In this document: positions 39,601-47,775 of the stretch, piece by piece
Layout: every line of letters begins with the position of its first letter
Numbering within the stretch: position 1 is the stretch's first letter
Assembly: GCF_001417955.2 (NCBI RefSeq)
Contig: NZ_LKTM01000267.1
Coordinates: 1-56,273 of the forward strand
Source: Mycobacterium gordonae
Lineage (GTDB): Bacteria > Actinomycetota > Actinomycetes > Mycobacteriales > Mycobacteriaceae
Direction: 5' to 3'
Length of the DNA stretch: 56,273 bases
Translations under genes and position numbers: made by a program
Notes under the pieces: generated by a model
The model's input: the letters and a program-made list of their open reading frames with translations, nothing else
What the model was told of the DNA's origin: nothing
The model's database searches: none

Positions 39601-39942
39601 CTCGGCGGGGGTGTTTCCGCCGGCAGCGATGTCGGCCGCGTTGATCCCCGCGGCCACCACCATGTTGCCCAGCAACACCCACCAGGCGATGCGTTTGCGA
39701 GCCGCCAGCGCCGCCGCCAGCAAGGCCAGCACGAACGACCAGGCGAAGCTGGTGTCGGGAAAGTTGAACAGGTAGCTGTTGATGAATTCCCGCGGCTCGT
39801 GGATCAGCCACCGGATCAGCGGGGACAGGCTGGCGAGCAGCGACACGGTCGCGATGACGCCGACGGTCCACCCGGCTACCGCTGGTAGCCAGTGATACCG
39901 GGAAGTCGGCCGGCGCGTCGGGCGCGGCTTAGTGAGTGTCAC
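36607..39942 (-). CDS. lysX: Bifunctional lysylphosphatidylglycerol synthetase/lysyl-tRNA synthetase
   Basis: 1111 residues, slightly shorter than M. tuberculosis LysX. About seven membrane helices (1-220) lead to a DUF2156/MprF-like transferase domain (about 240-560: [40 protein letters not shown]). A lysyl-tRNA synthetase part follows (about 600-1111) with the OB-fold, class II motif 2 [20 protein letters not shown] and motif 3 [20 protein letters not shown]. LysX charges tRNA-Lys and transfers lysine to phosphatidylglycerol, giving resistance to cationic peptides. GTG 39942 lies eight bases after a TATCCT box, so it is probably leaderless. Divergent from infC. Confidence 0.96.
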   Translation of the reverse strand: MTLTKPRPTRRPTSRYHWLPAVAGWTVGVIATVSLLASLSPLIRWLIHEPREFINSYLFNFPDTSFAWSFVLALLAAALAARKRIAWWVLLGNMVVAAGINAADIAAGGNTPAEAFGENLGFAFHVVTIVLLVLGYREFWAKVRRGALFRAAGVLLVGGAIGILASWGLVEMFPGTLAAPDRLPYVANRVVGFGFADPDLFTGRPHVFLNAIFGLFGAFALIAATVVLFLSQRADNALTGEDESAIRGLVELWGKNDSLAYFATRRDKSVIFAPSGRAAIAYRVELGVCLASGDPIGDPRAWSQAVAAWMELCQTYGWSPGVMGASSEGAQVYREAGLNALVLGDEAILRPAEFKLSGPEMRGVRQAVTRARRAGLTVRIRRHRDIPRDEMAQTVERADSWRDTETERGFSMALGRLGDPADGDCLLVEAIGPANQVVAMLSLVPWGNTGASLDVMRRSRESPNGTIELMVSELALHAESLGINRISLNFAMFRSAFEQGEQLGAGPIARLWRGLLIFFSRWWQIETLYRSNMKYQPEWVPRFACYDDARLIPKVGVASAFAEGFLTLPFTRRDKVHTGHHPAVPQQLVDSGLLHPDGTAPDVSGLQVADLPGSDDMRRRQPEQVRVRLAKLKKLQDSGIEAYPVGEPPSHTVAQALAAEDGASVSVAGRILRVRNYGGVLFAHLRDWSGEMQLLLDNSRLEQGRAADFNAAIDLGDLVEATGRMGFSDKGTRSLIVTHWRLTGKCLRPLPDKWKGLTDPEARVRTRYVDLAVNAESRHLITARSSALRSIRETLFAKGFIEVETPMLQQVHGGATARPFVTHINAYAMDLFLRIAPELYLKRLCVGGVERVFELGRAFRNEGVDFSHNPEFTLLEAYQAHADYTVWIDGCRELIQNAAQAANGAQIALRPRTQDDSISYGARLEPVDISGVWPVKTVHDAVSEALGEHIDADTTLKTLRKLCDAARIPYRGYWDAGAVVLELYEHLVEDRTEHPTFYIDFPTSVSPLTRPHRSKRGVAERWDLVAWGVELGTAYSELTDPVEQRRRLEEQSLLAAGGDPEAMELDEDFLQAMEYAMPPTGGLGMGVDRVVMLITGRSIRETLPFPLAKPR

Positions 39943-39950
39943 AGACCGCG

Positions 39951-39956
39951 AGGATA
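39951..39956 (-). promoter_or_regulatory. -10 box of lysX
   Basis: TATCCT on the minus strand, eight bases before the GTG of lysX, fitting a leaderless or very short-leader promoter. Confidence 0.5.
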
Positions 39957-40112
39957 TTCGCTTATGCTGGGAAATTCCCGGCGATAGTGCCGACTTGCCA
40001 AGACTGGCTTGATAAATGGACGTCGGTTGTCCGCGCTCGGCGCTTTGACGGACTGATCCGTTATGCCTGCTAGACTGATCGCTGCGACCATCCCGGCGTC
40101 AGGCCAGGGACA

Positions 40113-40187
40113 GTGAAGAGGAGTCCCACTCCCACCGGCTGCCACGAGATTTCTCAAGGCAATCCGGTCCGGTCACAGGCATCGTGA
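40113..40187 (+). CDS. Possible 24-residue leader peptide of infC operon
   Basis: GTG 40113 is preceded by CAGGGA and opens a 24-codon frame (VKRSPTPTGCHEISQG, then NPVRSQAS) ending at a TGA (40185-40187) that lies in the loop of the leader hairpin. A ribosome stopping there would open the hairpin. No homology is known to me, so this rests only on position. Confidence 0.25.
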   Translation: MKRSPTPTGCHEISQGNPVRSQAS

Positions 40188-40253
40188 AGATGCCTGTTCT
40201 GTGCATTGCGCAGGCGGTTTGACCAGTTCAAGCCGTTGATCGGTCGGCAATGG

Positions 40254-40277
40254 GCCCTGCATCCGCAGGGCTCTTTT
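40254..40277 (+). terminator. Intrinsic terminator in the infC leader
   Basis: GCCCTGC (40254-40260), loop ATCC, GCAGGGC (40265-40271), then TCTTTT. A perfect seven-pair GC-rich stem with a U-rich tail, unusual for mycobacteria and located before the first gene of the operon, hence a probable attenuator. Confidence 0.7.
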
Positions 40278-40358
40278 GCTGATGGTTGGTGTGCCTCCAC
40301 CACTGTTTCCGGCCCCGTCCACGGCCGCACTGAAACAGAAGCCAACGAGGGAGGCCCC

Positions 40359-40949
<591 letters not shown>

Positions 40950-41005
40950 TAACAGCTCGCAGCACCACCAGAACAGCTCACGAGAACCAGGAAAACCGAG
41001 GAAAC

Positions 41006-41200
41006 ATGCCAAAGGCCAAGACCCACAGCGGGGCTTCGAAGCGGTTCCGGCGCACCGGCACCGGCAAGATCGTCCGGCAGAAAGCCAACCGCCGGCATCT
41101 GCTCGAGCACAAGGCGACCAAGCGCACCCGTCGGCTCGACGGTCGCACGGTGGTGTCGGCCAACGACACCAAGCGGGTCAACTCGCTGCTCAACGGCTAG
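41006..41200 (+). CDS. rpmI: 50S ribosomal protein L35
   Basis: 64 residues, very basic, with the L35 pattern [34 protein letters not shown] and the end VNSLLNG. Second gene of the infC-rpmI-rplT operon, 56 bases after infC. The preceding AACCGAGGAAAC gives a good ribosome site. Confidence 0.97.
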   Translation: MPKAKTHSGASKRFRRTGTGKIVRQKANRRHLLEHKATKRTRRLDGRTVVSANDTKRVNSLLNG

Positions 41201-41291
41201 CACCGCGCCGAATCCCCCCAACGAAACCCCCTATCGACAGCGGGCTTCTCGGCAGCCCCCGACCGATCTTGAACGAGAGTAGGAACACCCC

Positions 41292-41681
41292 ATGGCACGC
41301 GTGAAGCGGGCGGTCAACGCCCACAAGAAGCGGCGCAGCGTCCTGAAAGCTTCGAAGGGTTATCGCGGTCAGCGATCCCGGCTCTACCGCAAAGCCAAAG
41401 AGCAGCAACTGCATTCGCTCAACTACGCCTACCGTGACCGCCGCGCCCGCAAGGGAGAGTTCCGCAAGTTGTGGATCTCGCGGATCAACGCCGCCGCGCG
41501 TGCCAACGACATCACCTACAACCGGCTGATCCAGGGCCTCAAGGCTGCCGGCGTCGAGGTGGACCGTAAAAACCTGGCCGACATCGCGATCACCGATGCG
41601 GCCGCGTTCACCGCGCTGGTTGAGGTTGCCCGGGCCGCGCTGCCCGAGGACGTCAACGCGCCCTCCGGAGAGGCTGCCTGA
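41292..41681 (+). CDS. rplT: 50S ribosomal protein L20
   Basis: 129 residues, the usual mycobacterial length. [40 protein letters not shown] and [20 protein letters not shown] are typical of L20. L20 binds 23S rRNA early in assembly and in several bacteria represses this operon by binding the leader or intergenic RNA. A GAGAGTAGGAA ribosome site precedes ATG 41292. Confidence 0.97.
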   Translation: MARVKRAVNAHKKRRSVLKASKGYRGQRSRLYRKAKEQQLHSLNYAYRDRRARKGEFRKLWISRINAAARANDITYNRLIQGLKAAGVEVDRKNLADIAITDAAAFTALVEVARAALPEDVNAPSGEAA

Positions 41682-41710
41682 CAGCGGCCTGACCGGCCCG
41701 GTTTCAGACC

Positions 41711-42508
41711 ATGAGGTCCGCGCTGACCGAACGTTCGGCTCGGGTGGCCGCCGCGGTCAAGCTGCACCGTCATGTCGGTCGGCGCCGCGCGGGCCTGTTT
41801 CTCGCCGAGGGGCCCAACCTCGTCGAGGCGGCCTTGCGGCGTGGGCTGGTCCGGGACCTTTACGTCACCGAGGACGCCGCGCGCCGGCATGACGCGTTGC
41901 TCGCCGGGCATGCACCGGTGCACGTGGTGACGGAACGAGCCGCAAAGGCGTTGTCGGACACGGTGACTCCGAGCGGTCTGATCGCCGTCTGTCAGATACC
42001 GGCGACAAGCCTCGACGACGTGCTGGCCGGATCGCCGGGGCTGATCACGGTTGCGGTGGACATCAGCGAGCCGGGCAACGCCGGCACGCTCATCCGCATC
42101 GCCGACGCCATGGGCGCGGCAGCGGTGATCTTGGCCGGGCACAGCGTCGACCCCTTCAACGGCAAGTGCCTGCGCGCCTCGACCGGCAGCATCTTCTCCA
42201 TCCCCGTGGTCGTCGCGCCCGACGCTCTGCAGGTGCTCACCCTGCTGCGTACCGCCGGCCTGCAGGTACTGGCCACCGCGGTGGACGGCGAGATCTCCCT
42301 CGACGATGCCGACCCGATGCTGGCGCGGCCCACGGCGTGGTTGTTCGGGCCCGAAGCGCAGGGGCTCCCGGGTGAGGTTGCCGCACAGGCCGACCGCCGG
42401 TTGCGTATCCCTATGGCGGGGGGCGCGGAGAGTCTGAATGTTGCTGCGGCCGCGGCCATTTGCATGTACCAGAGTGCCCGGGCGCTCAAAGTCGGTCAGC
42501 GAACCTGA
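41711..42508 (+). CDS. tsnR: SpoU-family rRNA 2'-O-methyltransferase (TsnR-like)
   Basis: 265 residues. A short N-terminal substrate-binding domain (LHRHVGRRRAGLFLAEGPNL) is followed by the SPOUT knot: motif 1 DISEPGNAGTLIRIADAMGA, motif 2 PTAWLFGPEAQGLPGEV and motif 3 GGAESLNVAAAAAICMYQSA. These enzymes methylate ribose of rRNA with S-adenosylmethionine. Despite the tsnR name (thiostrepton resistance) the exact rRNA site is not known here. It follows rplT by 29 bases, as in M. tuberculosis (Rv1644), and likely shares its transcript. Confidence 0.93.
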   Translation: MRSALTERSARVAAAVKLHRHVGRRRAGLFLAEGPNLVEAALRRGLVRDLYVTEDAARRHDALLAGHAPVHVVTERAAKALSDTVTPSGLIAVCQIPATSLDDVLAGSPGLITVAVDISEPGNAGTLIRIADAMGAAAVILAGHSVDPFNGKCLRASTGSIFSIPVVVAPDALQVLTLLRTAGLQVLATAVDGEISLDDADPMLARPTAWLFGPEAQGLPGEVAAQADRRLRIPMAGGAESLNVAAAAAICMYQSARALKVGQRT

Positions 42509-42592
42509 TCTGTCAGTCGGCGGCGTCGGATTGCCGGGACCGTCCAAATAGCGAAGACATCCGAAATTCGTCGGTGACAGTAGTGAAGTCCG

Positions 42593-42626
42593 ACTGTTAC
42601 TATTCGGCTCTCGTCTAATAGCCGGG
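42593..42626 (+). repeat. Upstream block shared by two PE genes, copy 1
   Basis: The segment beginning ACTGTTACTATTCGGCTC matches the segment before the second PE gene (43768-43801) at about 27 of 34 positions. It ends 34 bases before the first PE start and includes the possible -10 TACTAT. It probably reflects duplication of the gene together with its promoter. Confidence 0.5.
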
Positions 42627-42660
42627 ATCGGGGTCGGTGGGTCTCCGTAAGGGGGAATTC

Positions 42661-43647
42661 ATGTCTGTTCTCAGCATTGTTCCGGACGCCGTAGCAACGG
42701 CAAGTAGCAACTTAGAAAGTGTGGGGTCTGCGCTGCGCAGCGCAAGCGATGCGGCGGTGCGCCGCACCACCGCGATCGCACCTCCGGCCGCGGACGAAAT
42801 TTCGTCGGCGATCACGCGGCTATTCGGATCGCATGGCCAGGAATTCGCCGCAGTCAATGCTAGGGCCTCGGCTTTCCACGCCGAATTCGTGAAACTGCTG
42901 AACGGTGGAGCGCTGCAGTATGTGAACGCCGAGATCGCCAATGCTCAACAGACTTTGAGTAGCCTGCTCGGCGGCGCCTCGGTGGTCAACCCGGCCGAGG
43001 CCATCAGCCAAACCAGCTCGATCAGTACCCCGTTCGGCCCGATCGCGATCACGCAGACCTTCGATACTCCGGCATCCGGCAATGGTCCGCTGAGCGCATC
43101 CATCAGTGCCGTCACTCCGCTGGGTCCCGTGTCGTTCGCCATCAACGGCGCAGTCTCCACCGTGGCCAGCCCCGCTTCGGTCGTGTCGACACTCGGCCTC
43201 ACCGGCGGGACGGTCGGATTCCCCACCCCGCTGCGCCTCCTCGTCGGCGCTGCGGGTCCGGTAGTCACCGGTGGGTACTCGCTGTTCAACAGCTATAACG
43301 CGGTTACCTCGGCGATGACCGGCGGAAACGTCCTCGGAGCGGCCACCGCCTTCTTCTCCGCGCCGTTCGAATGGACGAAGGCCGTGCTGTTCGGGCATCA
43401 GACGGTCACCTTGCCTTTGGGGCAGCTCGCGGCGAGCGGACCAGACATCAGCCTGGGCATCCCGTTCGGCGGGCTCCTGGCCCCTTCGGCGCCGCTCACG
43501 ATGTCCATACCCCAATACAGCATCACCGATGCGAGCGCCGTACCCTCCATCACGCAAACGTGGACCGGTTCGAATTTCGCCTTCGGTGGTTCACAGTTCG
43601 GCGGTCTCGGTACCGAATTATTGAAGGCAATCGGTCTGCCGCTGTAA
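42661..43647 (+). CDS. PE family protein (PE17-like), copy 1
   Basis: 328 residues. The PE domain (1-about 95) runs from MSVLSIVPDAVATASSNLES to FVKLLNGGALQYVNAEIANA, two antiparallel helices with the YxxxE/D-type secretion context near the end (YVNAEIAN). The remainder is rich in Gly, Ala, Pro, Thr and includes ISAVTPLGPVSFAINGAVST, AATAFFSAPFEWTKAVLFGH, TVTLPLGQL and FGGLLAPSAPLTMSI, a C-terminal pattern shared with other PE/PPE proteins, among them the PE protein at 54146. PE proteins are exported by ESX type VII systems, mainly ESX-5. The ribosome site is TAAGGGGG. In M. tuberculosis, PE17 lies on the other side of the DUF2236 gene. Confidence 0.88.
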   Translation: MSVLSIVPDAVATASSNLESVGSALRSASDAAVRRTTAIAPPAADEISSAITRLFGSHGQEFAAVNARASAFHAEFVKLLNGGALQYVNAEIANAQQTLSSLLGGASVVNPAEAISQTSSISTPFGPIAITQTFDTPASGNGPLSASISAVTPLGPVSFAINGAVSTVASPASVVSTLGLTGGTVGFPTPLRLLVGAAGPVVTGGYSLFNSYNAVTSAMTGGNVLGAATAFFSAPFEWTKAVLFGHQTVTLPLGQLAASGPDISLGIPFGGLLAPSAPLTMSIPQYSITDASAVPSITQTWTGSNFAFGGSQFGGLGTELLKAIGLPL

Positions 43648-43767
43648 CCTGTCGGCGCGTTGCGAGAACAGCGTCAAGCGCTTGGTTTTCGTCTGCGATA
43701 GCAAATCATTTGCATGACGACATTTCTCCCCGACATGCGAATTCGGTCAGCCGCCGTTTGACATCCC

Positions 43768-43801
43768 ACTGTTAGTATTCGTCTCGCGTCAAATAAACGG
43801 G
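43768..43801 (+). repeat. Upstream block shared by two PE genes, copy 2
   Basis: The segment beginning ACTGTTAGTATTCGTCTC corresponds to 42593-42626. It lies 34 bases before ATG 43836, the same distance as in copy 1. Confidence 0.5.
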
Positions 43802-43835
43802 CTGGTGTCGAAAGACTGTCGGGGCAGGGGTAGCT

Positions 43836-44630
43836 ATGTCGCAATTAATCGTGGTGCCGGAATTGTTGAAGACAGCCAGCGGGTGCCTGGAAACGATGGG
43901 TGACGGACTGCGAACTGCGAATGCCGCGGCGGCCGCCCGGACAACCGCAATCGCGGCCCCGGCACTCGATGAGATCTCGACGGCCATCGCAGCGCTACTC
44001 GGCAAACACGGCCGGCAATTCCAAGCCCTGAGCGCCCAGACCGCGGCCTACCATGACACTTTCGTCAACTTGCTCAATGGCGGTGCCGCGCAGTACCTGA
44101 GCGCCGAATTCGCCAACGTACAGCGGACTCTGGCGCATGCTGGGACCCTTGGCGCGGCCGAGGCCAGCCCGTTGGACACTTTCATCAGCCTCACCACGGT
44201 GAGCCAGAGCTCCAATTACGGCCCGTTGCAGGTTTCTTCGAGCTTCGGCCTGGGCGGCCTGTACCAATCCGCGATCCTCAACGGCCCTCTGGGTCAGGTG
44301 GGCGCGTTCTCGCTGAGCGCGGCGCCGATCATCCCCGCCGACCTGAACAGTGTCGGCGGGTTCGCCGCCAATGTGACCGGGACCGTGAACACGGCGTTCG
44401 GCCCCGTCACATGGATGTCGGCGGGTGGCAACCTGTTCGTCTCGCCGACCGGAGTTTTCACCGGATCACTGAACGGGCCCACGCCGCTGGGTCCGGTGGC
44501 GATAACGGTGAACGGAACCGTGCCCACCGTCACCGGGGGTTCGATCACGGCGCTGGGCTGGGAGTTCTACTACCAGGGCAACCAATTCGGTTTCGTCCCG
44601 CGGTTCCTGCAGCCACTCGGCGTGATCTAG
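43836..44630 (+). CDS. PE family protein (PE17-like), copy 2
   Basis: 264 residues. The PE domain (1-about 95: MSQLIVVPELLKTASGCLET to FVNLLNGGAAQYLSAEFANV) is followed by a Gly/Ser/Thr-rich part with TPLGPVAITVNGTVPTVTGG, similar to the TPLGPV segment of copy 1. The end EFYYQGNQFGFVPRFLQPLG is aromatic and may form a beta structure. No PGRS repeats. Product of a local duplication followed by strong divergence. Its stop lies six bases from the convergent DUF2236 gene. Confidence 0.87.
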   Translation: MSQLIVVPELLKTASGCLETMGDGLRTANAAAAARTTAIAAPALDEISTAIAALLGKHGRQFQALSAQTAAYHDTFVNLLNGGAAQYLSAEFANVQRTLAHAGTLGAAEASPLDTFISLTTVSQSSNYGPLQVSSSFGLGGLYQSAILNGPLGQVGAFSLSAAPIIPADLNSVGGFAANVTGTVNTAFGPVTWMSAGGNLFVSPTGVFTGSLNGPTPLGPVAITVNGTVPTVTGGSITALGWEFYYQGNQFGFVPRFLQPLGVI

Positions 44631-44636
44631 CAGGTC

Positions 44637-45683
44637 TCAAGCCGCCCGGCTGCGTCCGCGCGCCGGCCGCAGCCCGGCGATCGACAGCGTGCCGTGTACC
44701 AGCGCTCCGGCCCGCTCCATGATCAGGCGTGCGGGCTCAAGCGGGGAGCGGGGCTTAGGCGGGAAGTAGTGCATGGGTAGCCCACGGCGGTCCCGGGGTG
44801 GCGCCATGAACGCGGGCGCCTCGACCAACGGTGCGTCACCGCTGATTCGGCCCTCCGCGCGGCGGTAGGCGGCCAACGCGCGGGGATGCAACCGGATCTC
44901 GTCGGGCACCGCGAGGAACGCCAGCTCCACCAGCTTGCCGAAGGCGCGCAGCAGTATCTCGTCGCCCGGGGTCCAGCGCATGCCGGCCTTCTCGCGCACC
45001 GCGGGCTCGAACAGGCCGGCCGCGATCCAGCGCTGACCCGCAACCATCGGCTTGAACAGCTGGTCCCAGACCGCAGTGGGCATCAGGACGAACTTCGGCT
45101 TGGGGATCCGGATCTGGAAGATGTCCAGGACCGCCTGGTTGATCTCCAGCTCCTCGCGCCCGACCCGCTCCCAGTACTCCTGGAATTCCTCCCACGACTT
45201 GGGTACCGGCCGCATGCTCATCCCATACATCCGGTACCACTGCACGTGCTCGTCGAACAGCTGACGCTTCTCGGCTTCGGTCAGGCCGCCACAGAAATAC
45301 TCCGCGACCTTGATGACGAGCATGAAAAACGTCGCGTGCGCCCAGTAGAACGTCTCCGGGTTGAGCGCGTGGTAGCGCCGGCCCGCGCCGTCGGTTCCTT
45401 TGATGGTGCGGTGATAGCTCTTGATCTGCTGGCCGGTTTGGGCCGCCCGGTCGCCGTCGTAGACCACGCCCATGATCGGGTAGACGGACCGGGCCACGCG
45501 CTGCAGCGGTTCACGCAGCAGGATGGAGTGCTCCTCGACCCCGGCTCCGAGTTCGGGATACATGTTCTGGATCGCGCCGATCCAGATGCCCATCATCCCG
45601 GTACGCAGGTCGCCGAAATATTTCCAGGTCAGCGAGTCGGGCCCGAGGGGGTCAGTCGCAGTCGTAGATGTAGCGGTCATCAC
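44637..45683 (-). CDS. DUF2236/MpaB-family oxygenase-like protein (Rv1645c)
   Basis: 348 residues. It contains DSLTWKYFGDLRTGMMGIWI, the long helical HALNPETFYWAHATFFMLVI with the conserved His, and YRMYGMSMRPVPKSWEEFQE. This is the DUF2236 family that includes latex-clearing rubber oxygenase and fungal MpaB, heme-containing or oxygenase-related proteins. Substrate unknown. An MMTA start (45683) or the next Met are equivalent. Adjacent PE genes on one side and the adenylate cyclase gene on the other show a rearranged order relative to M. tuberculosis. Confidence 0.85.
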   Translation of the reverse strand: MMTATSTTATDPLGPDSLTWKYFGDLRTGMMGIWIGAIQNMYPELGAGVEEHSILLREPLQRVARSVYPIMGVVYDGDRAAQTGQQIKSYHRTIKGTDGAGRRYHALNPETFYWAHATFFMLVIKVAEYFCGGLTEAEKRQLFDEHVQWYRMYGMSMRPVPKSWEEFQEYWERVGREELEINQAVLDIFQIRIPKPKFVLMPTAVWDQLFKPMVAGQRWIAAGLFEPAVREKAGMRWTPGDEILLRAFGKLVELAFLAVPDEIRLHPRALAAYRRAEGRISGDAPLVEAPAFMAPPRDRRGLPMHYFPPKPRSPLEPARLIMERAGALVHGTLSIAGLRPARGRSRAA

Positions 45684-45873
45684 GGCCTCCCGAGCGCCTT
45701 ATTTGCGCTCACGATAAACGCTGACAACATGCGTTGTCTAGCACCTCCACATATGCGTCGCGCCTGTGTTACGGACCCTCCACAGCACTGCCGCACTCCC
45801 GTGATCAGCGCGTTTGCGGCGACGTGTGACACAAGTGGCGTGGGCCTCGTTGCCTGGCTCAGTCCGGAGCACC

Positions 45874-45879
45874 TACCCT
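45874..45879 (+). promoter_or_regulatory. -10 box for leaderless adenylate cyclase transcript
   Basis: TACCCT ends six bases before GTG 45886, the spacing expected for a leaderless mycobacterial transcript. It is what decides this start. Confidence 0.5.
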
Positions 45880-45885
45880 TGCCGA

Positions 45886-46824
45886 GTGGAGGTCGGGTCT
45901 GGCGAAGCGGAGTCCGGCGTGCCCGATGAGACCGCGACAGCGGTGGCCGAAGGCGGTACCACTCCCGGTGCCACTGCGGATGCCGCTCCCCGGCGTTCCC
46001 CGGGTAAATGGCTCAGCAACACCAACCACAGCCCGGGCCTGGTGGATTTCGTGAAGCGGGCACGACGCGTGCTACCGGGGGATCCCGAGTTCGGTGATCC
46101 CTTGTCGACCGCCGGGGAGGGCGGTCCGCGAGCCGCCGCGCGAGCCGCCGACCGGCTGTTGGGCGATCGCGACGCGGCATCACGAGAGGTCAGCCTGGGG
46201 GTGCTACAGGTGTGGCAGGCGATGACCGAGGCCGTCTCCCGTAAGCCGGCAAACCCCGAGGTGACGCTGGTGTTCACCGATCTGGTGGGTTTCTCCACCT
46301 GGTCGCTGCAAGCCGGGGACGACGCCGCCCTCACGCTGCTGCGTCAGGTCGCCAGGGCGGTCGAGTCTCCGCTGCTGGACGCCGGCGGGCATATCGTCAA
46401 GCGAATGGGCGACGGCATCATGGCGGTCTTTCGTCGTCCCGGAGTTGCGGTCAAGGCCGTCCTGGCCGCCCAGGAGGCGATCAAATCGGTTGAGGTGCAG
46501 GGCTATCGGCCGCGGATGCGGGTGGGGATCCACACCGGCCGACCGCAGCGGCTGGGTGCGGACTGGCTGGGTGTCGATGTGAACATCGCGGCACGGGTCA
46601 TGGAGCGCGCCACGAAAGGCGGCGTGATGATCTCGGGCCCGACGCTGGACCTCATTCCGCAGAGCGATCTGGACGCGATGGGCGTCACCGCCAAGCGGGC
46701 GCGCCGACCGATGTTCGCCAGCAAGCTCACCGGCATTCCGCCAGATCTGGCTATTTATCGCCTGAAAACTCACAAAGAGTTGTCAACCAGCGATAACACA
46801 AATGAGACAAACGTCCATGCATAG
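45886..46824 (+). CDS. Class III adenylate cyclase (Rv1647-like)
   Basis: 312 residues. The C-terminal cyclase domain has metal-binding Asp in VTLVFTDLVGFSTWSL and in VKRMGDGIMAVF, the purine-specifying Lys in HIVKRMG, and the transition-state pair in LGVDVNIAARVMERA. VGIHTGRPQRLG is also typical. It is a soluble cyclase without a membrane region; Rv1647 is an active adenylate cyclase. It makes cAMP, and a cAMP-binding USP is encoded at 27170. GTG 45886 is chosen from the -10 box; longer frames upstream look non-coding. The stop overlaps the start of the next gene. Confidence 0.92.
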   Translation: MEVGSGEAESGVPDETATAVAEGGTTPGATADAAPRRSPGKWLSNTNHSPGLVDFVKRARRVLPGDPEFGDPLSTAGEGGPRAAARAADRLLGDRDAASREVSLGVLQVWQAMTEAVSRKPANPEVTLVFTDLVGFSTWSLQAGDDAALTLLRQVARAVESPLLDAGGHIVKRMGDGIMAVFRRPGVAVKAVLAAQEAIKSVEVQGYRPRMRVGIHTGRPQRLGADWLGVDVNIAARVMERATKGGVMISGPTLDLIPQSDLDAMGVTAKRARRPMFASKLTGIPPDLAIYRLKTHKELSTSDNTNETNVHA

Positions 46825-47621
46825 TGGAAGTGATGCTTTCTAACGTTTTCACCGGGTTGTCGCGCGTCCGCTTCACAGTGGGCTACGTGGCGGCTCTGTT
46901 CGCCGTCAGCACGACGATGCTGATGCTCAGCCCGCAGGCCCATGACCGCGTGATCCGGCACGCCAGCACCAACCTGCACAATTTGTCGCACGGCAGGCTC
47001 GGCACCCTGGTCGGCAGCGCCTTCGTCGTCGAGGCGGGGCCGTTGTGGTTCTGGCTGCCCTTCCTGACCTGCCTGCTGGTGCTGGCCGAACTGCACCTGC
47101 GCACCCTCCGACTGCTGGTGGCGTTTCTGGTCGGCCATGTGGGTGCCACGCTGGTGGTCGCGGCGGCCCTGGCGACGGCTGTGAAGATGGGCTGGATGCC
47201 GTGGTCGATCACCCACGCCAGCGATGTCGGGATGAGCTATGGAGCGCTGGCGGCGCTCGGCGCGTTGACCGCCACGATCCCACGGTCCCTGCGATCAGCA
47301 TGGATCGGCTGGTGGATCTCGGTGAGCGTGTTCGCCGCGATCATCGGCGGCGAATTCACCAACGCCGGTCACGCCGTCGCGGTCACCCTCGGTGTCCTGG
47401 TGTCGCTGCGCTTCCGCGCCCCAATCCACTGGACACCGGCGCGACTGCTCATGCTGCTCGGGTCGGCGGGGTTCGGCTTCCTGATGCTGGCGCACAGCAT
47501 GTGGGGCATGGCCGGTGGCGTCGTGTTCGGCCTGTCGGGGGCGCTGGTGGCGCACCTCCTGACGAGGCGTTCGGGTCGCGCCGTCGCTCCCGTTCCGGAG
47601 CTCGAGCCCTCAGCAAACTAG
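46824..47621 (+). CDS. Rhomboid-like polytopic membrane protein (Rv1648)
   Basis: 265 residues from GTG 46824, or 262 from ATG 46833. About six membrane helices are visible (VGYVAALFAVSTTMLML, LWFWLPFLTCLLVLAELHL, LLVAFLVGHVGATLVVAAAL and others). A loop with ITHASDVGMSYGALAALGAL and a later GGEFTNAGHAVAVTLGVL are reminiscent of the Ser and His segments of rhomboid-like proteins, though protease activity is doubtful. The one-base overlap with the cyclase gene (TAGTG) suggests a linked function, for example membrane tethering of the cyclase or cAMP-related signalling. Confidence 0.75.
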   Translation: MEVMLSNVFTGLSRVRFTVGYVAALFAVSTTMLMLSPQAHDRVIRHASTNLHNLSHGRLGTLVGSAFVVEAGPLWFWLPFLTCLLVLAELHLRTLRLLVAFLVGHVGATLVVAAALATAVKMGWMPWSITHASDVGMSYGALAALGALTATIPRSLRSAWIGWWISVSVFAAIIGGEFTNAGHAVAVTLGVLVSLRFRAPIHWTPARLLMLLGSAGFGFLMLAHSMWGMAGGVVFGLSGALVAHLLTRRSGRAVAPVPELEPSAN

Positions 47622-47775
47622 AATCGGCTTCTGTTTCGAGGCGTGGAGGAGTCTGAGGTCGCCGAGGATCAGCTTTTGAACAGCGCTTTCGCCCACGACC
47701 TCGGCCGGAGCGATTGAAAAATGCCTGCGTAAGTGGCAACGTAACCCCGGCGCACAGAACCGACCGGAGGATGCC

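Larger units (their letters stand above)
40071..40358 (+). promoter_or_regulatory. infC operon leader with promoter, hairpin and attenuator
   Basis: A -10 box TAGACT (40071-40076) with TTGACG upstream (40045-40050, spacer 20) would start a leader of about 275 bases. It contains a possible leader peptide (40113-40187), a perfect 9-base-pair hairpin (40175-40183 with 40189-40197) and an intrinsic terminator (40254-40277), then the infC ribosome site GAGGGAGG. This is the layout of an attenuated ribosomal-protein operon. In Firmicutes L20 controls the same operon; whether L20, IF3 or leader translation acts here is unknown. Confidence 0.6.

Noticed and set aside
40206..40358. Upstream in-frame extension of infC to an ATG-type start at 40206
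   Set aside because: It would place translation start before the leader terminator, the added residues are unlike IF3, and the strong ribosome site lies just before ATC 40359.
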